A stretch of 52,453 nucleotides of DNA from Bacteroidia bacterium (GCA_026932145.1 JAIXKT010000011.1:1-52453), one strand, 5' to 3'. Positions 32,683 to 42,048 are shown, counted from the stretch's first letter. The notes: generated from the letters alone by a model not told the origin. Numbers and translations are program-made.

Positions 32683-35532
32683 ATGAACCACCCTGTCAAT
32701 ACTGTTTTACCGTACGTTTCGGTATATTCTATTACTATTCATGACATTATGGGGCCGCTTGTTTCAGCCCATATTGTTAAAACCTTGCCTTCCGGTAAAC
32801 TTTCCCTCAATCACCAGCATTTATTACCGGAAAATTTTAATCATTTTGCTGCTTATCTTGACCAAAATGATCACGCACTATGCTTATTAACAAGTGAGCT
32901 AACGATTCAAAAAATTCAGCAAAAACACGATACCAATAAGTATCTTTCGCCCAATGCTTTTTTTAAATCCTTAAAAGATCCCAACAAAAAGGCAGTTTTA
33001 GCTATTGTTCGGCAGTATTTGCAGGTTAGAATTACTAAAATACTAAAACTATTAGCCGGAAAAAATCTATACTTAATGGGAAAAGATTATTATCCTGCTG
33101 ATACACCCATAAAGCTAATTTCAGAACCTGCTGATATTCAGTTTGCTATTTATAAAAATCCCCAAAACCTGCACTATTTTCCCAGAATTCGGGTTAATCA
33201 AGTACCGATTGAAATTAACCAGAAAAATACCTACATCTTACTAAACTATCCCTGCTGGGTTCTTAGTGAAAAAATGCTGTTTCATATTCCAAATGTTCCG
33301 GAAAATATTAACTTACAGCCATTTACAAGGAAAAAATTTATAGAAATACCGATTGATAAGGAATATGAATTTTTACACAAATTTGCCAGCAAACTGCTTG
33401 AGTCGGATTCTGTAAAATTTTATGGCTATGAAGTAGTCGAAATTCGAGAAAACCCCAAACTGTGTATCGAACTTTCACGGGATAATCAAAGGCTTTATAC
33501 CATCAAATGCTGCGCTTACTACCAAGAATATGCCTTAGACATTAATAGTCTCAAGCATAAAATTGAGTTAATATCTCAAAATGGTGCCTATCACTTCATA
33601 AAAGTTTTTCGGGATTTAGCGGCAGAAGAAATTCTAAAATCATGGTATCATAAACTACAAACAGAATTTAACTTGTTTAACTCTCTGTTTACCGTTTTGC
33701 CTGAATCAGATTTAATTACTTGGCTTTGCAAACATATAGCCGCGATGCGCCAAGATGGAATCCAGATTGTACAATGTTATGAGAAGCCACATTTTAGCTT
33801 TGAAAACCCTGAATTACATTGGGAAATTGTTCCGGTTCAAGAAGATTGGGAGTTTCGGGGTGAAGTTTCTTTAGGAAATAAAAAAATCACATTCAATCAG
33901 TTAATTCCTTCTTTGGTGAAACAAAGCCGTGAATATGAATTTTCTGATGGGACGAGTATGCACATTCCTACTTCGTGGGTAACGGATTTTCGTCATTTTG
34001 TGGAAATAGCCCAAAAAACTGAACAGGGGTTGCGTTTCAAAACCTATCAAGGCTTAGCACTGCCTCAGTATATTCAAGAAGGGCATACTGCAATTCGGGC
34101 TATGTTAGAAGAGTTTAGCCATATTCAGACTTATGAGCCTCCTCATGAATTACGAGCTACTTTACGTCCGTATCAGCAGGCCGGCTACGATTGGCTGCGG
34201 TTTTTAAATCGGTTTCAGTTGGGAGGGATTTTGGCTGATGATATGGGGCTTGGAAAAACCCTACAAACCATCACCTTAATATGCCATGAAGTTTCCTTAA
34301 ACCCACATTTCACAGCCTTAGTAATATTACCAAACTCACTGCTATTCAATTGGTCTAATGAACTAAAAAGATTTGCACCGCACCTGAAAGTATCAGAATA
34401 TCGAGGCAGTAACCGTGCTGCACAACTATCACAATGTCTTGCTTCTCACGTTATTTTGACGACCTATGGCATTGCCCGGCAAGATGAATCTGTACTTCAG
34501 CAATATGTTTTTAATTACATCATTTTAGATGAAAGCCACGTTATTAAAAATAAAGATTCCCAAACTACTCGGGCTATTTTGCGGTTAAATGCGCGGATGA
34601 AATTATCGCTTACCGGCACACCCTTAGAGAATACAACGGCTGACTTGTGGCCACAATTAGAATTCTTAAACCCCGGCTTTTTGGGAAGCCAGTCTTTCTT
34701 TTACAACCGATACGTAGTTCCAATAGACAAAGAAGGAAACCTTGAGTCTTCTGCGAAGCTACGAAGTATGTTAAATCCTTTCTTACTCAGAAGAACTAAG
34801 GAGCAAGTAGCTACCGAGCTTCCCGCCAAAATTGAACAAACTATTTATTGTGAAATGGGTGAAGACCAACAGGCTGTGTATGACCACCACAAACGATTAT
34901 TTCGGGGACAAATTACCTTAGATGGTGAAAATGCCAGCAGCCGAACCTCTATCTGGGCTGCATTAATTAAGTTACGGCAAATAGCACTGCACCCAAGTTT
35001 AATTATACCGGATTATCGAGGCTCTGCTACTAAATATGAAATTTTACTATCTCGTATCGAAGAACTTATATCAGAAAAAGGAAAAGTTTTGGTTTTTTCT
35101 CAATTTGTACGTTTTTTAGACCTCTTAGCGAATGACCTTCGTCAAAAGGGGTTGAGTTTTTCTTATTTAACGGGCCAAACCCAAAATAGGCAAGATGAGG
35201 TAGCCCGTTTTCAAAACGATTCAAGTGTTAAAATCTTCTTATTAAGTCTAAAAGCCGGTGGTGTTGGGTTAAACTTAACGGCTGCTAATACCGTTTTTAT
35301 TGTGGATCCTTGGTGGAATCCCGCTACCGAACGGCAAGCAATAGACCGTGCACACAGAATCGGCCAGCAAGCAACCGTTTTTGCCTACCGGCTTCTAACC
35401 CAAAACTCTGTCGAAGAAAAAATCCAAAAAATCCAAGAACGAAAAAAAAATATTTATGATGAATTAATCACTGCCGAAGAAAGTTTCGCAAAATCCCTGA
35501 CCAAAGAAGACTTATTGGCATTATTTGATTAA
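32683..35532 (+). CDS. SNF2-family DNA-dependent ATPase/helicase
   Basis: 949 residues. The C-terminal half is a full SNF2 motor: GGILADDMGLGKTLQTITLI (Walker A, near residue 516), ILDESHVIKN (motif II as DESH rather than DEAH), LTGTPLENTTADLW (motif III), VLVFSQFVRFLDLL, then LSLKAGGVGLNLTAANTVFIVDPWWNPATERQ and DRAHRIGQ (motifs V and VI). The N-terminal 460 residues are mostly uncharacterised; no SWIM zinc cysteines are seen. Such proteins translocate on duplex DNA and act with RNA polymerase or in repair. No nuclease or DNA methyltransferase partner is adjacent, so a defence role is not supported by context. Confidence 0.9.
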   Translation: MNHPVNTVLPYVSVYSITIHDIMGPLVSAHIVKTLPSGKLSLNHQHLLPENFNHFAAYLDQNDHALCLLTSELTIQKIQQKHDTNKYLSPNAFFKSLKDPNKKAVLAIVRQYLQVRITKILKLLAGKNLYLMGKDYYPADTPIKLISEPADIQFAIYKNPQNLHYFPRIRVNQVPIEINQKNTYILLNYPCWVLSEKMLFHIPNVPENINLQPFTRKKFIEIPIDKEYEFLHKFASKLLESDSVKFYGYEVVEIRENPKLCIELSRDNQRLYTIKCCAYYQEYALDINSLKHKIELISQNGAYHFIKVFRDLAAEEILKSWYHKLQTEFNLFNSLFTVLPESDLITWLCKHIAAMRQDGIQIVQCYEKPHFSFENPELHWEIVPVQEDWEFRGEVSLGNKKITFNQLIPSLVKQSREYEFSDGTSMHIPTSWVTDFRHFVEIAQKTEQGLRFKTYQGLALPQYIQEGHTAIRAMLEEFSHIQTYEPPHELRATLRPYQQAGYDWLRFLNRFQLGGILADDMGLGKTLQTITLICHEVSLNPHFTALVILPNSLLFNWSNELKRFAPHLKVSEYRGSNRAAQLSQCLASHVILTTYGIARQDESVLQQYVFNYIILDESHVIKNKDSQTTRAILRLNARMKLSLTGTPLENTTADLWPQLEFLNPGFLGSQSFFYNRYVVPIDKEGNLESSAKLRSMLNPFLLRRTKEQVATELPAKIEQTIYCEMGEDQQAVYDHHKRLFRGQITLDGENASSRTSIWAALIKLRQIALHPSLIIPDYRGSATKYEILLSRIEELISEKGKVLVFSQFVRFLDLLANDLRQKGLSFSYLTGQTQNRQDEVARFQNDSSVKIFLLSLKAGGVGLNLTAANTVFIVDPWWNPATERQAIDRAHRIGQQATVFAYRLLTQNSVEEKIQKIQERKKNIYDELITAEESFAKSLTKEDLLALFD

Positions 35533-35540
35533 TTTTTGCT

Positions 35541-35705
35541 TGTAGTTCAGAAAGTATGATGAGATTTTTGACAATAAGGACTAACTTTCTCGTCTATGCC
35601 AGAAGTCCAAACTAACGCTTACTTACCCTCATTGCCGAAGCACAAAATACCTAAAAAACAAATATAAATGATTGATTACAAGTTAGAAATAGAAGATTTA
35701 TTGGA
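35541..35705. repeat. Dispersed intergenic repeat, copy A (longest)
   Basis: Starts TGTAGTTCAGAAAGTATGAT, then about 105 bp matching the reverse complement of 40129-40242, then the module 35675-35700 shared with copy F. It lies in the 478-bp gene-free spacer 35533-36010, which also holds copy E in the opposite orientation. The remainder (35807-36010) is AT-rich with no feature I can name. Confidence 0.75.
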
Positions 35706-35756
35706 AGGCTACCTGTTTTCCCAAAAAATAAGAAAACGATGATGCTTTGATAGCAA

Positions 35757-35806
35757 CAATGATCCACCAACGAAACCATAGCTTTCATACTTTCTGAGCC
35801 ACAACC
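35757..35806. repeat. Dispersed intergenic repeat, copy E
   Basis: In reverse complement it reads GGTTGTGGCTCAGAAAGTAT and then GAAAGCTATGGTTTCGTTGG, matching copy D at 24833. With copy A it makes a long-range inverted pair of the same end sequence. Confidence 0.7.
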
Positions 35807-36010
35807 AAATATAGAATTTTAGAAAAATACGTTATATTTGCTTTAGTTTGAGAAAATTAGCAATGGGATTCTGTGTTTTGTTTCAAATTAATTCAAAAAA
35901 AGAATTTTTAGAACCCTCCTAAACTTGTTAGAGTAAAACTTTCGTTAAAAGCTATTTTTTCGTAAGATAGACTTTTTGTAAATTGCCCCTAAAATTGGAT
36001 GAGTTGAGCT

Positions 36011-37606
36011 ATGACAAAGCGAGTGGACTATTTAATCATCGGTTCGGGAGTTGCCGGGCTGTTTTTTGCCTTAAAAGTTGCAAGAGCCGGCCAAAGCGTA
36101 TTGGTCATTACCAAACAATCTCCCAGTGAAACCAATACAAATTATGCTCAAGGAGGCATTGCCGGAGTCTTTGCTTCTACAGATTCTTTTGAAAAGCATA
36201 TTCAGGATACATTGATTGCCGGGGACGGTTTGTGTAACGAAGGAGTGGTTAGAATGGTTGTTTCGGAAGGCCCTAATAGAATTAGAGAGCTAATAAACTT
36301 CGGGGTTGAATTTGATAAAGATAATCAGGGTATTTTGCGTTTAGCCAAAGAAGGCGGGCATTCGGAACACCGGATTTTACATTCTGCGGATGCCACAGGG
36401 CGTGAAATTCAACGTGCCTTACTGCAAGCCTGTGACCAACATCCGAATATCCAAATCACAGACCAGTTATTTGCCGTTGATTTACTCACACAGCATCACC
36501 TTGGGCAATATGTAAATCGCGGGAATCCCAACATCACTTGTTTTGGAATTTATGCCTTAGACGTTCGGAAACGAAAAGTCATGAAGATATTAGCCAAAAT
36601 AACCGTTTTAGCCTCCGGCGGAGCAGGTAATGTATATGCCAGCACAACCAACCCCAGTGTTGCTACCGGAGATGGCGTTGCAATGGTATTAAGGGCCAAA
36701 GGCAGAATTGCCAATATGGAGTTTTATCAATTTCACCCCACCGCATTATACGACCCGGGAGTTAGCCCGTCATTCTTAATCACAGAAGCTTTGCGCGGAA
36801 AAGGTGCCGTTTTACGCAGCTTTTATGACAAAACGGAGTTTATGTACAAATATGACGAGCGCGGTTCCTTAGCTCCAAGAGACATCGTAGCCAGAGCAAT
36901 TGATAATGAAATGAAAATATCCGGTTCTAACTATGTGTTTTTAGATGCCCGCCACATTCCTAAAGAAGATTTATTGCAAGAATTTCCCAATATTTACCAC
37001 AAATGCGCCGAAAAAGGTATCAACTTAAATGAAGATATGATACCTGTTGTGCCGGCGGCTCATTATATGTGCGGGGGCGTTCATGTGGATATGCGGGCAC
37101 GAACTTCCATCCAAAATTTATATGCTGTGGGCGAAGTTAGCTGCACTGGACTGCACGGCGCGAATAGACTCGCATCAAATTCACTCTTAGAGGCCATCGT
37201 CTATGCCGAAAATGCCGCACAAGACGCTGCGCAAAGAATCGAAAATATTGATTTCCAAGCCGAAATAGCTAACTGGAGCGAAAAAGGAACTCAAAACCCA
37301 GAAGAATGGGTGCTGATTTCACATAATACCCAAGAAGTGCAGCAAATTATGAGCAACTATGTAGGAATAGTTCGTTCTAACCTTAGATTAGAGCGTGCCG
37401 AAAGACGTATTAACTATCTCTATGCCGAAACAGAAGCATTTTACCAAAGAACCCGCCTTAGCCCGGAACTTTGTGAACTCAGAAATATTTTAGCCTGCGC
37501 CTATTTAATCATAAAATGCGCTAAAATCCGAAAAGAAAGCAGAGGGCTGCATTTTAGTACAAGCTATCCTGAAAAACTTAAACGAGTGTATGAAACAATT
37601 GTTTAA
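36011..37606 (+). CDS. nadB: L-aspartate oxidase
   Basis: A flavoenzyme that oxidises L-aspartate to iminoaspartate, the first step of de novo NAD synthesis. The 531 residues show the FAD dinucleotide site IIGSGVAGLFFALKVARAG, the loop NTNYAQGGIAGV, HSEHRILHSADATGREI, the fumarate-reductase-type motif EFYQFHPTALYDPG with the catalytic His region, and CGGVHVDMRARTS then GEVSCTGLHGANRLASNSLLEA. Length is normal. The partners nadA and nadC are not in the window. It converges on the RNA methyltransferase gene 9 bp away. Confidence 0.95.
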   Translation: MTKRVDYLIIGSGVAGLFFALKVARAGQSVLVITKQSPSETNTNYAQGGIAGVFASTDSFEKHIQDTLIAGDGLCNEGVVRMVVSEGPNRIRELINFGVEFDKDNQGILRLAKEGGHSEHRILHSADATGREIQRALLQACDQHPNIQITDQLFAVDLLTQHHLGQYVNRGNPNITCFGIYALDVRKRKVMKILAKITVLASGGAGNVYASTTNPSVATGDGVAMVLRAKGRIANMEFYQFHPTALYDPGVSPSFLITEALRGKGAVLRSFYDKTEFMYKYDERGSLAPRDIVARAIDNEMKISGSNYVFLDARHIPKEDLLQEFPNIYHKCAEKGINLNEDMIPVVPAAHYMCGGVHVDMRARTSIQNLYAVGEVSCTGLHGANRLASNSLLEAIVYAENAAQDAAQRIENIDFQAEIANWSEKGTQNPEEWVLISHNTQEVQQIMSNYVGIVRSNLRLERAERRINYLYAETEAFYQRTRLSPELCELRNILACAYLIIKCAKIRKESRGLHFSTSYPEKLKRVYETIV

Positions 37607-37615
37607 CTAACTTAT

Positions 37616-38377
37616 CTATAAACTATTACCAGCCATCCAGAATAACAAGATACCTCCGGCTACTCCAACATTTAAGGATTCACCGGCATAGCCGGGAATC
37701 GAAACTTTTTCAACCAAATTATTATGGATAATTTCTGGTGGAATCCCGTGCGATTCATTTCCCAGTAATAATATATTTTTACGTGGCTTTATTTGTTGAA
37801 TAGAATTTCCGTTGGCAGAAGCAGCATAAATGAGTTCGGCATATTGGTTAATCCAAGACTTTGAGTTTTCAGGCCAAAATGGTTGAATATGAAAAATACC
37901 GCCCATACTGGCACGAACTACTTTTGGGTTTGTTAGTTCAGCACAACTCGGAGTTAATAATAACTGCTTTACCCCAAACCAGTACATTGTTCTGATGATT
38001 GTGCCCAAGTTTCCGGGATCTTGAATGTCCCACAAAAAGATACTTGGCCGGTTAAAATCTAAGGTTTCAATAGGAAGCCAATTCGGGATTTTAATGACAG
38101 AAAGTAAGCCTTCGGGATTTTGCTGGTCTGTTAGCTTCGCAAAGTCCTCAAAATTAGCAGAATAAATAGGTACATCAATGGGTATTGAAACCTGCCCTAC
38201 ATAATCAGTGCGTATTATTATCGCTTCAATTTGAAAACCGGATAAAATCGCCTCCTGGCACAATTTTTCCCCATAAGCTAAAAACAGCTTATACTCTAAC
38301 CGGTATTTTTTTTGCTGTAATTGCCTAAAAAAATTTAATTTACTTTTAGAGAGATTGCTATGAGACAAATGATTCAT
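37616..38377 (-). CDS. TrmH/SpoU-family RNA 2'-O-methyltransferase
   Basis: 253 residues from ATG 38377. An upstream start would lie deep inside the rhomboid gene. The N-terminal substrate-binding domain (SKSKLNFFRQLQQKKYRLEYKLFLAYGEKL) precedes the knotted SPOUT domain: FLWDIQDPGNLGTIIRTMYWFG (motif 1), LLGNESHGIPPEI (motif 2) and VSIPGYAGESLNVGVAGGILLF (motif 3). It methylates a ribose in rRNA or tRNA; the site is unknown. It starts 5 nt after the rhomboid stop, and a hairpin covering that stop sits 3 nt before its ATG. Confidence 0.9.
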   Translation of the reverse strand: MNHLSHSNLSKSKLNFFRQLQQKKYRLEYKLFLAYGEKLCQEAILSGFQIEAIIIRTDYVGQVSIPIDVPIYSANFEDFAKLTDQQNPEGLLSVIKIPNWLPIETLDFNRPSIFLWDIQDPGNLGTIIRTMYWFGVKQLLLTPSCAELTNPKVVRASMGGIFHIQPFWPENSKSWINQYAELIYAASANGNSIQQIKPRKNILLLGNESHGIPPEIIHNNLVEKVSIPGYAGESLNVGVAGGILLFWMAGNSL

Positions 38378-38380
38378 TGA

Positions 38381-38400
38381 CGTTATCTTTTGAGATAACG
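38381..38400 (-). promoter_or_regulatory. Hairpin over the rhomboid stop / RNA methyltransferase start
   Basis: On the minus strand CGTTATCT, loop CAAA and AGATAACG form a perfect 8-bp stem. The rhomboid TAA lies in the 3' arm, and the next ATG starts 3 nt after the stem. Ribosomes finishing the rhomboid gene would open it, a layout that could couple the two translations. Confidence 0.5.
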
Positions 38401-39009
38401 AAAGTAAGCAACATAGATAGCGGCTACCAACATACCGGCAAAATGCCCAAAGTGAGAAATACCATCTCCATAGCCAGAATTTATCAGCGGTAACACAACT
38501 CCCAGCACAAACGAAATCACAAATGATCCCCAAATCAGATACTTTGCACGAATTGGTATCGGAATCGGAAATAAAATAAGCTCATTATTAGGATACAAAA
38601 CAGCAAAAGCAATAGCAACGCCCGCTATAGCTGCCGAAGCACCTAAAACCGGATACGGATTGGGATCAAATATTGAAGTAACAATCCCAGCACCAATAGC
38701 ACAAATTAAATAAAACTCAATAAAACGCCTCGAACCAATGGTCATCTCTACCATAGAACCTAAGCCGTATAAAGCAATAGAATTAAATAAAATATGCAGA
38801 AAGCCTCCATGCATAAACGCATACGTTAGCCACTGAATAAAGTTAAACTCAGGAAGCGTTTTCATCAAATCAGGGTCCCGCTTGATTACCCAATTAACTT
38901 TCTCTAAAATTAAATACGGCTCAACTTCCGAAAAAATTAATTGTAGTAAAAAAACAATAATATTGATAATCAGAATATTGGTAACAACAGGTGTAGGTCC
39001 ACGAAACAT
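38383..39009 (-). CDS. Rhomboid-family intramembrane serine protease
   Basis: 208 residues with six hydrophobic helices. The family signals are present: HGGFLHILFNSIALYGLG (residues 67-84, with H72 and N76 for the oxyanion hole), the catalytic Ser125 in GASAAIAG, and His186 in GISHFGHFAGM. The dyad is therefore complete and activity is expected, cleaving a membrane protein of unknown identity. It is first in a two-gene unit with the RNA methyltransferase. Confidence 0.93.
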   Translation of the reverse strand: MFRGPTPVVTNILIINIIVFLLQLIFSEVEPYLILEKVNWVIKRDPDLMKTLPEFNFIQWLTYAFMHGGFLHILFNSIALYGLGSMVEMTIGSRRFIEFYLICAIGAGIVTSIFDPNPYPVLGASAAIAGVAIAFAVLYPNNELILFPIPIPIRAKYLIWGSFVISFVLGVVLPLINSGYGDGISHFGHFAGMLVAAIYVAYFRYLKR

Positions 39010-39217
39010 GAAGCAGAAATTTTAATAAACTATAATAACAACTAAAAAGGTTTTTACCCAAAAAGAAAACTCAACAAAATGCTTGAGCAAATCAGTAAAA
39101 TTTTGAAACGAACACATTAGGCTGCTATTTTAAGTAGTTTTTAAAAACGCTGACACCTTTAACCCCAAAAATATATATTAAGTTCAAAGTTATAGCCTGG
39201 CGGAAAAAATTTGATTC

Positions 39218-40105
39218 AGAGGTTGTTTAAAAATGGTGTAAAAATTGTTAAATTATTTAATATCACATGGTTAAATACATATTTATTTGTATATTGCTGA
39301 TTATTAATCAGATAATTAAGCAAGTATGAAAGCCTACCCAACCAACCTAACTGATATTCAGTACGAAGCTATTGAAAAAATAGTAAATGATAACAGGAAA
39401 AGAAAGCATCCTTTAAGATGTATTGTAGACGCATTATTGTACATCACCAAAACTGGTGTTCAATGGAGATTGCTGCCTAAAGATTTCCCTAAGTGGCAAC
39501 TCGTTTATTATTATTTCAGAAAATGGACAGCAGAAGGGCTTATTGAAGAAATACATGATTTTTTGCGTGATAAGTTAAGAAAGGAAAAAGGAAAACATGT
39601 TTCACCAAGTCTTGGATTAATTGATAGTCAAACTGTTAAAACTTGTTCTTTCTCGTTATCAAACGGTTATGACGGAAACAAGAAAATTAAAGGAAGAAAA
39701 AGACATATTATTACTGACACATTCGGATTTATTATAGCTATTGTGATTCATAACGCTGATATTCAGGACAGAGAAGGAGCTAAATATGTTCTTGAAGAAT
39801 TAAGATATAAGTACCCTAGATTGACAAAAATATTGGCAGATCAAGGTTATACCGGTAACTTAGCTGAATGGATTTTAAAAAGTTTGAATTACACTTTGGA
39901 AATTGTAAAAAAAGTGGCAGGAATTAGTGGATTTAATGTCTTACCCAAGAGATGGATAGTTGAACGAACTTTTGGATGGCTTGGTTTTCAACGAAGATTG
40001 GTTAATGACTATGAATTCCACCCCGAATGCAGTACAAGCTTTGTGCACTTAGCTATGATTAGAATTATGCTTAAAGAATAAAAAAATAAATTTTAAACAA
40101 CCTCT
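39218..40105 (+). mobile_element. IS5-family (IS1031/IS427-like) insertion sequence, complete
   Basis: Perfect 15-bp inverted repeats AGAGGTTGTTTAAAA at 39218-39232 and 40091-40105 bound one intact transposase gene. Flanking trinucleotides (TTC and TAG, or TCA and TTA if shifted by one) do not give a clean target duplication. It is unrelated to the element at 28971. A 15-bp palindrome (39297-39311, CTGATTA T TAATCAG) lies just before the transposase. The flanks 39010-39217 and 40106-40128 hold nothing I recognise. Confidence 0.88.
39326..40081 (+). CDS. IS5-family transposase (DUF4096 + DDE)
   Basis: 251 residues. The N-terminal DUF4096-like region (LTDIQYEAIEKIV, GVQWRLLPKDFPKWQLVYYYFRKW) precedes a DDE domain with LGLIDSQTVKT, TKILADQGYTGN and KRWIVERTFGWLGFQRRL. 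Catalytic Asp, Asp and Glu are all present. The frame is single and intact, without the two-frame layout of many related elements. It starts at ATG 39326 inside the inverted repeats. Confidence 0.92.
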   Translation: MKAYPTNLTDIQYEAIEKIVNDNRKRKHPLRCIVDALLYITKTGVQWRLLPKDFPKWQLVYYYFRKWTAEGLIEEIHDFLRDKLRKEKGKHVSPSLGLIDSQTVKTCSFSLSNGYDGNKKIKGRKRHIITDTFGFIIAIVIHNADIQDREGAKYVLEELRYKYPRLTKILADQGYTGNLAEWILKSLNYTLEIVKKVAGISGFNVLPKRWIVERTFGWLGFQRRLVNDYEFHPECSTSFVHLAMIRIMLKE

Positions 40106-40128
40106 TAGAGAACAGAGACACTCCTAAT

Positions 40129-40242
40129 GGATATTTTTGTGCTTTGGCAATGAGGGTAAATAACCCTTAGCTTGACTTCTGGCATAGACGATAAAGTTAG
40201 TCTTTATTGCCAAAAACCTCATCATACTTTCTGAACCACAAC
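40129..40242. repeat. Dispersed intergenic repeat, copy B
   Basis: About 114 bp, highly similar over its length to the reverse complement of 35541-35652. In reverse complement it begins GTTGTGGTTCAGAAAGTATG and ends with the 26-bp stretch identical to 17333-17358. The rest of the 318-bp spacer 40082-40399 holds only the IS end and AT-rich DNA before moaCB. Confidence 0.8.
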
Positions 40243-40399
40243 TTTAAATCACTTCACTATGCTAAATAAATACCGACACTAAAGGCAGTCTTAGATTTGA
40301 AATAAACCGCTTGTTTTAGCGAGTAGAAGTTGTTTTTTTTGCGCGGATAAGAAAATCCCATATTTTCGTTCAATATCAAATTTATAAGTTACATAGAAA

Positions 40400-41311
40400 A
40401 TGGTTAATATCACCCACAAAAATCCAACCTATCGCATTGCTTTAGCGCAGGCAGTTGTAAAAGTAGGCTCACCGGAAACAATAACCGCTATTGTAGAAAA
40501 AAAAGTTCCCAAAGGAGATGTTTTAGAGATGGCTAAAGTAGCCGGACTTTTTGCAGCCAAGAAAACGAGTGATGTAATCCCTGACTGCCACCCAATGCCC
40601 ATAGAAGCAACCTCAATCACCTATGAAATCACGCCTGTTGAAATTAAAATATCAGTAGAAGTACAAACTATCTACAAAACCGGCGTTGAGGTAGAGGCTA
40701 TGTATGCCGCATCAGTAGTCGCACTCACGATTTATGATATGCTAAAACCTATAGACAAAAACATTGTTATTGAGCAAGTTAAGCTAATTAACAAGCAAGG
40801 TGGAAAAAGCGATTGGGCTAAAAAGGAGGTCTCGGGAATTAAGGCATCCGTAATCGTTTGTTCAGATTCTATTTCAAAAGGAACCAAAGAAGATAGAGCC
40901 GGCAAGGCGATTATTCAAAAATTAGAGCAATTTAAAGTAACAGTGGTTGATTATGTGATTATTCCTGATGAGAAAAAGGATATTCAAGAGATGGTAAGCA
41001 GCTATTGTAATCAGGGTTTACAGTTGGTTATTCTTACTGGTGGAACGGGGTTATCTCCGCGCGATGTAACGCCGGAAGCCTTAGATCCGCTTATCCAAAA
41101 AAGAATTCCCGGTATCGAAGAGGCTATTCGGAGCTACGGTCAAACGAGAACTCCCTATGCGATGCTCTCCCGTAGCGTTGTGGGATTGATTGGCCAAACA
41201 CTGGTATTAGGGCTCCCAGGATCTACCCGCGGCGCATCTGAAAGTATAGATGCTGTATTTCCCCAAATCCTGCACATATTTCGAGTAATGAAAGGCGCTA
41301 ACCACGATTAA
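40400..41311 (+). CDS. moaCB: Bifunctional molybdenum cofactor protein MoaC-MoaB/Mog fusion
   Basis: 303 residues in two parts. Residues 1-150 are MoaC (cyclic pyranopterin monophosphate synthase): KGDVLEMAKVAGLFAAKKTSDVIPDCHPMP and TGVEVEAMYAASVVALTIYDM. Residues 156-303 are a MoaB/Mog domain: VIVCSDSISKGTKEDRAGKAI, LTGGTGLSPRDVTPEALDPL and GLPGSTRGASESIDAVFP, the molybdopterin-binding and adenylyl-transfer fold. MoaC acts early in the pathway and Mog late, so the fused steps are not consecutive. The fusion is known in Bacteroidota. No other moa or moe gene is in the window. Confidence 0.92.
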   Translation: MVNITHKNPTYRIALAQAVVKVGSPETITAIVEKKVPKGDVLEMAKVAGLFAAKKTSDVIPDCHPMPIEATSITYEITPVEIKISVEVQTIYKTGVEVEAMYAASVVALTIYDMLKPIDKNIVIEQVKLINKQGGKSDWAKKEVSGIKASVIVCSDSISKGTKEDRAGKAIIQKLEQFKVTVVDYVIIPDEKKDIQEMVSSYCNQGLQLVILTGGTGLSPRDVTPEALDPLIQKRIPGIEEAIRSYGQTRTPYAMLSRSVVGLIGQTLVLGLPGSTRGASESIDAVFPQILHIFRVMKGANHD

Positions 41312-41317
41312 AGACTC

Positions 41318-41346
41318 CTATTCAGCATTCAAAAAATGCTGAATAG
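41318..41346 (+). terminator. Terminator after moaCB
   Basis: CTATTCAGCATT (41318-41329) and AATGCTGAATAG (41335-41346) form a perfect 12-bp stem with a 5-nt loop, 6 nt after the stop. The next gene converges, so it may serve both strands. Confidence 0.7.
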
Positions 41347-41389
41347 CACTCAAATACTGAAAATCTAACTTAGTAATTTACTCCCCTAA

Positions 41390-41929
41390 TTATTTTTTGG
41401 GGGTAAATACCTGATTCGGAAAAGAATTAGCAGTAGGTACTTGTATCTGAATAAAACCGTGTTTTGCATTAACGTGGCAGGTATTGCAGCCATCAATTAA
41501 CGCTAAATAAGATTGTTGAAATAATTTAGCATCTTGCTTTTTGATGGAATTATCAACAGCTTCGATTTTAGAATACAGAGCCTCCTTAATTAAGGTGCTG
41601 ATGTTTATTTCATCTTCAACAATGTTGTGTTTGGCAATATCTTCTGCTTTTTCTGCTAATTCTTCTAAGTAAAAATCTGCGAGTTCCCAATTTTTATTGC
41701 TTCCTGCGAAATATAGCTTTTCGATAAACCGCTGATTGTAAGACATAGCCATAATGAGGTCATAATCTTCTTTTTCGTCCTTTTTCTCTGCCTTTGAATG
41801 TTCTTTTTTATCGCCATCTACTGGTTGGGTTACTTTTTTTTCAATATCATTTATTTTGATGAATAACCCGATATTCATGATGATAGAAAGCGCAAATAAA
41901 CCTACTAAAACGGTGTTGGTAATTTTCAT
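41390..41929 (-). CDS. Membrane-anchored small c-type cytochrome-like protein
   Basis: 179 residues: an N-terminal hydrophobic anchor (TVLVGLFALSIIMNIGLFI), a highly charged Lys/Glu linker (about 35-57), a helical domain, and one haem-binding motif CNTCH (residues 151-155) near the C-terminus. One CxxCH after predicted helices fits the cytochrome c' / four-helix layout rather than class I cytochromes. It should face the periplasm. The redox partner is unknown and no oxidase is adjacent. TAATTTTG ends 4 nt before its ATG. Confidence 0.7.
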   Translation of the reverse strand: MKITNTVLVGLFALSIIMNIGLFIKINDIEKKVTQPVDGDKKEHSKAEKKDEKEDYDLIMAMSYNQRFIEKLYFAGSNKNWELADFYLEELAEKAEDIAKHNIVEDEINISTLIKEALYSKIEAVDNSIKKQDAKLFQQSYLALIDGCNTCHVNAKHGFIQIQVPTANSFPNQVFTPKK

Positions 41930-41933
41930 GGCG

Positions 41934-41941
41934 CAAAATTA
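41934..41941 (-). promoter_or_regulatory. -7 promoter box abutting the cytochrome-like gene
   Basis: TAATTTTG on the minus strand ends 4 nt before ATG 41929, the same spacing as at aspS. Confidence 0.55.
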
Positions 41942-42048
41942 ATTTAGATTAGGTTTAAATAAAAATTGTATGCTAAATTTTTTTGCTTTTCACAGAATTG
42001 ATTTTCAGGAAATTAGTAAAAATCTTTTTCTGCCTTTTAAACTTTTAT

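Noticed and set aside
31640-35532. SAM methyltransferase next to an SNF2 helicase as a possible defence system
   Set aside because: The methyltransferase is of the small-molecule type without DNA-methyltransferase motifs, the genes are divergent with separate promoters, and no nuclease is present.
35596-35667. A short frame MPEVQTNAYLPSLPKHK inside repeat copy A
   Set aside because: In copy B the same ATG is followed by a different frame after a few codons because of indels, so coding is not conserved.
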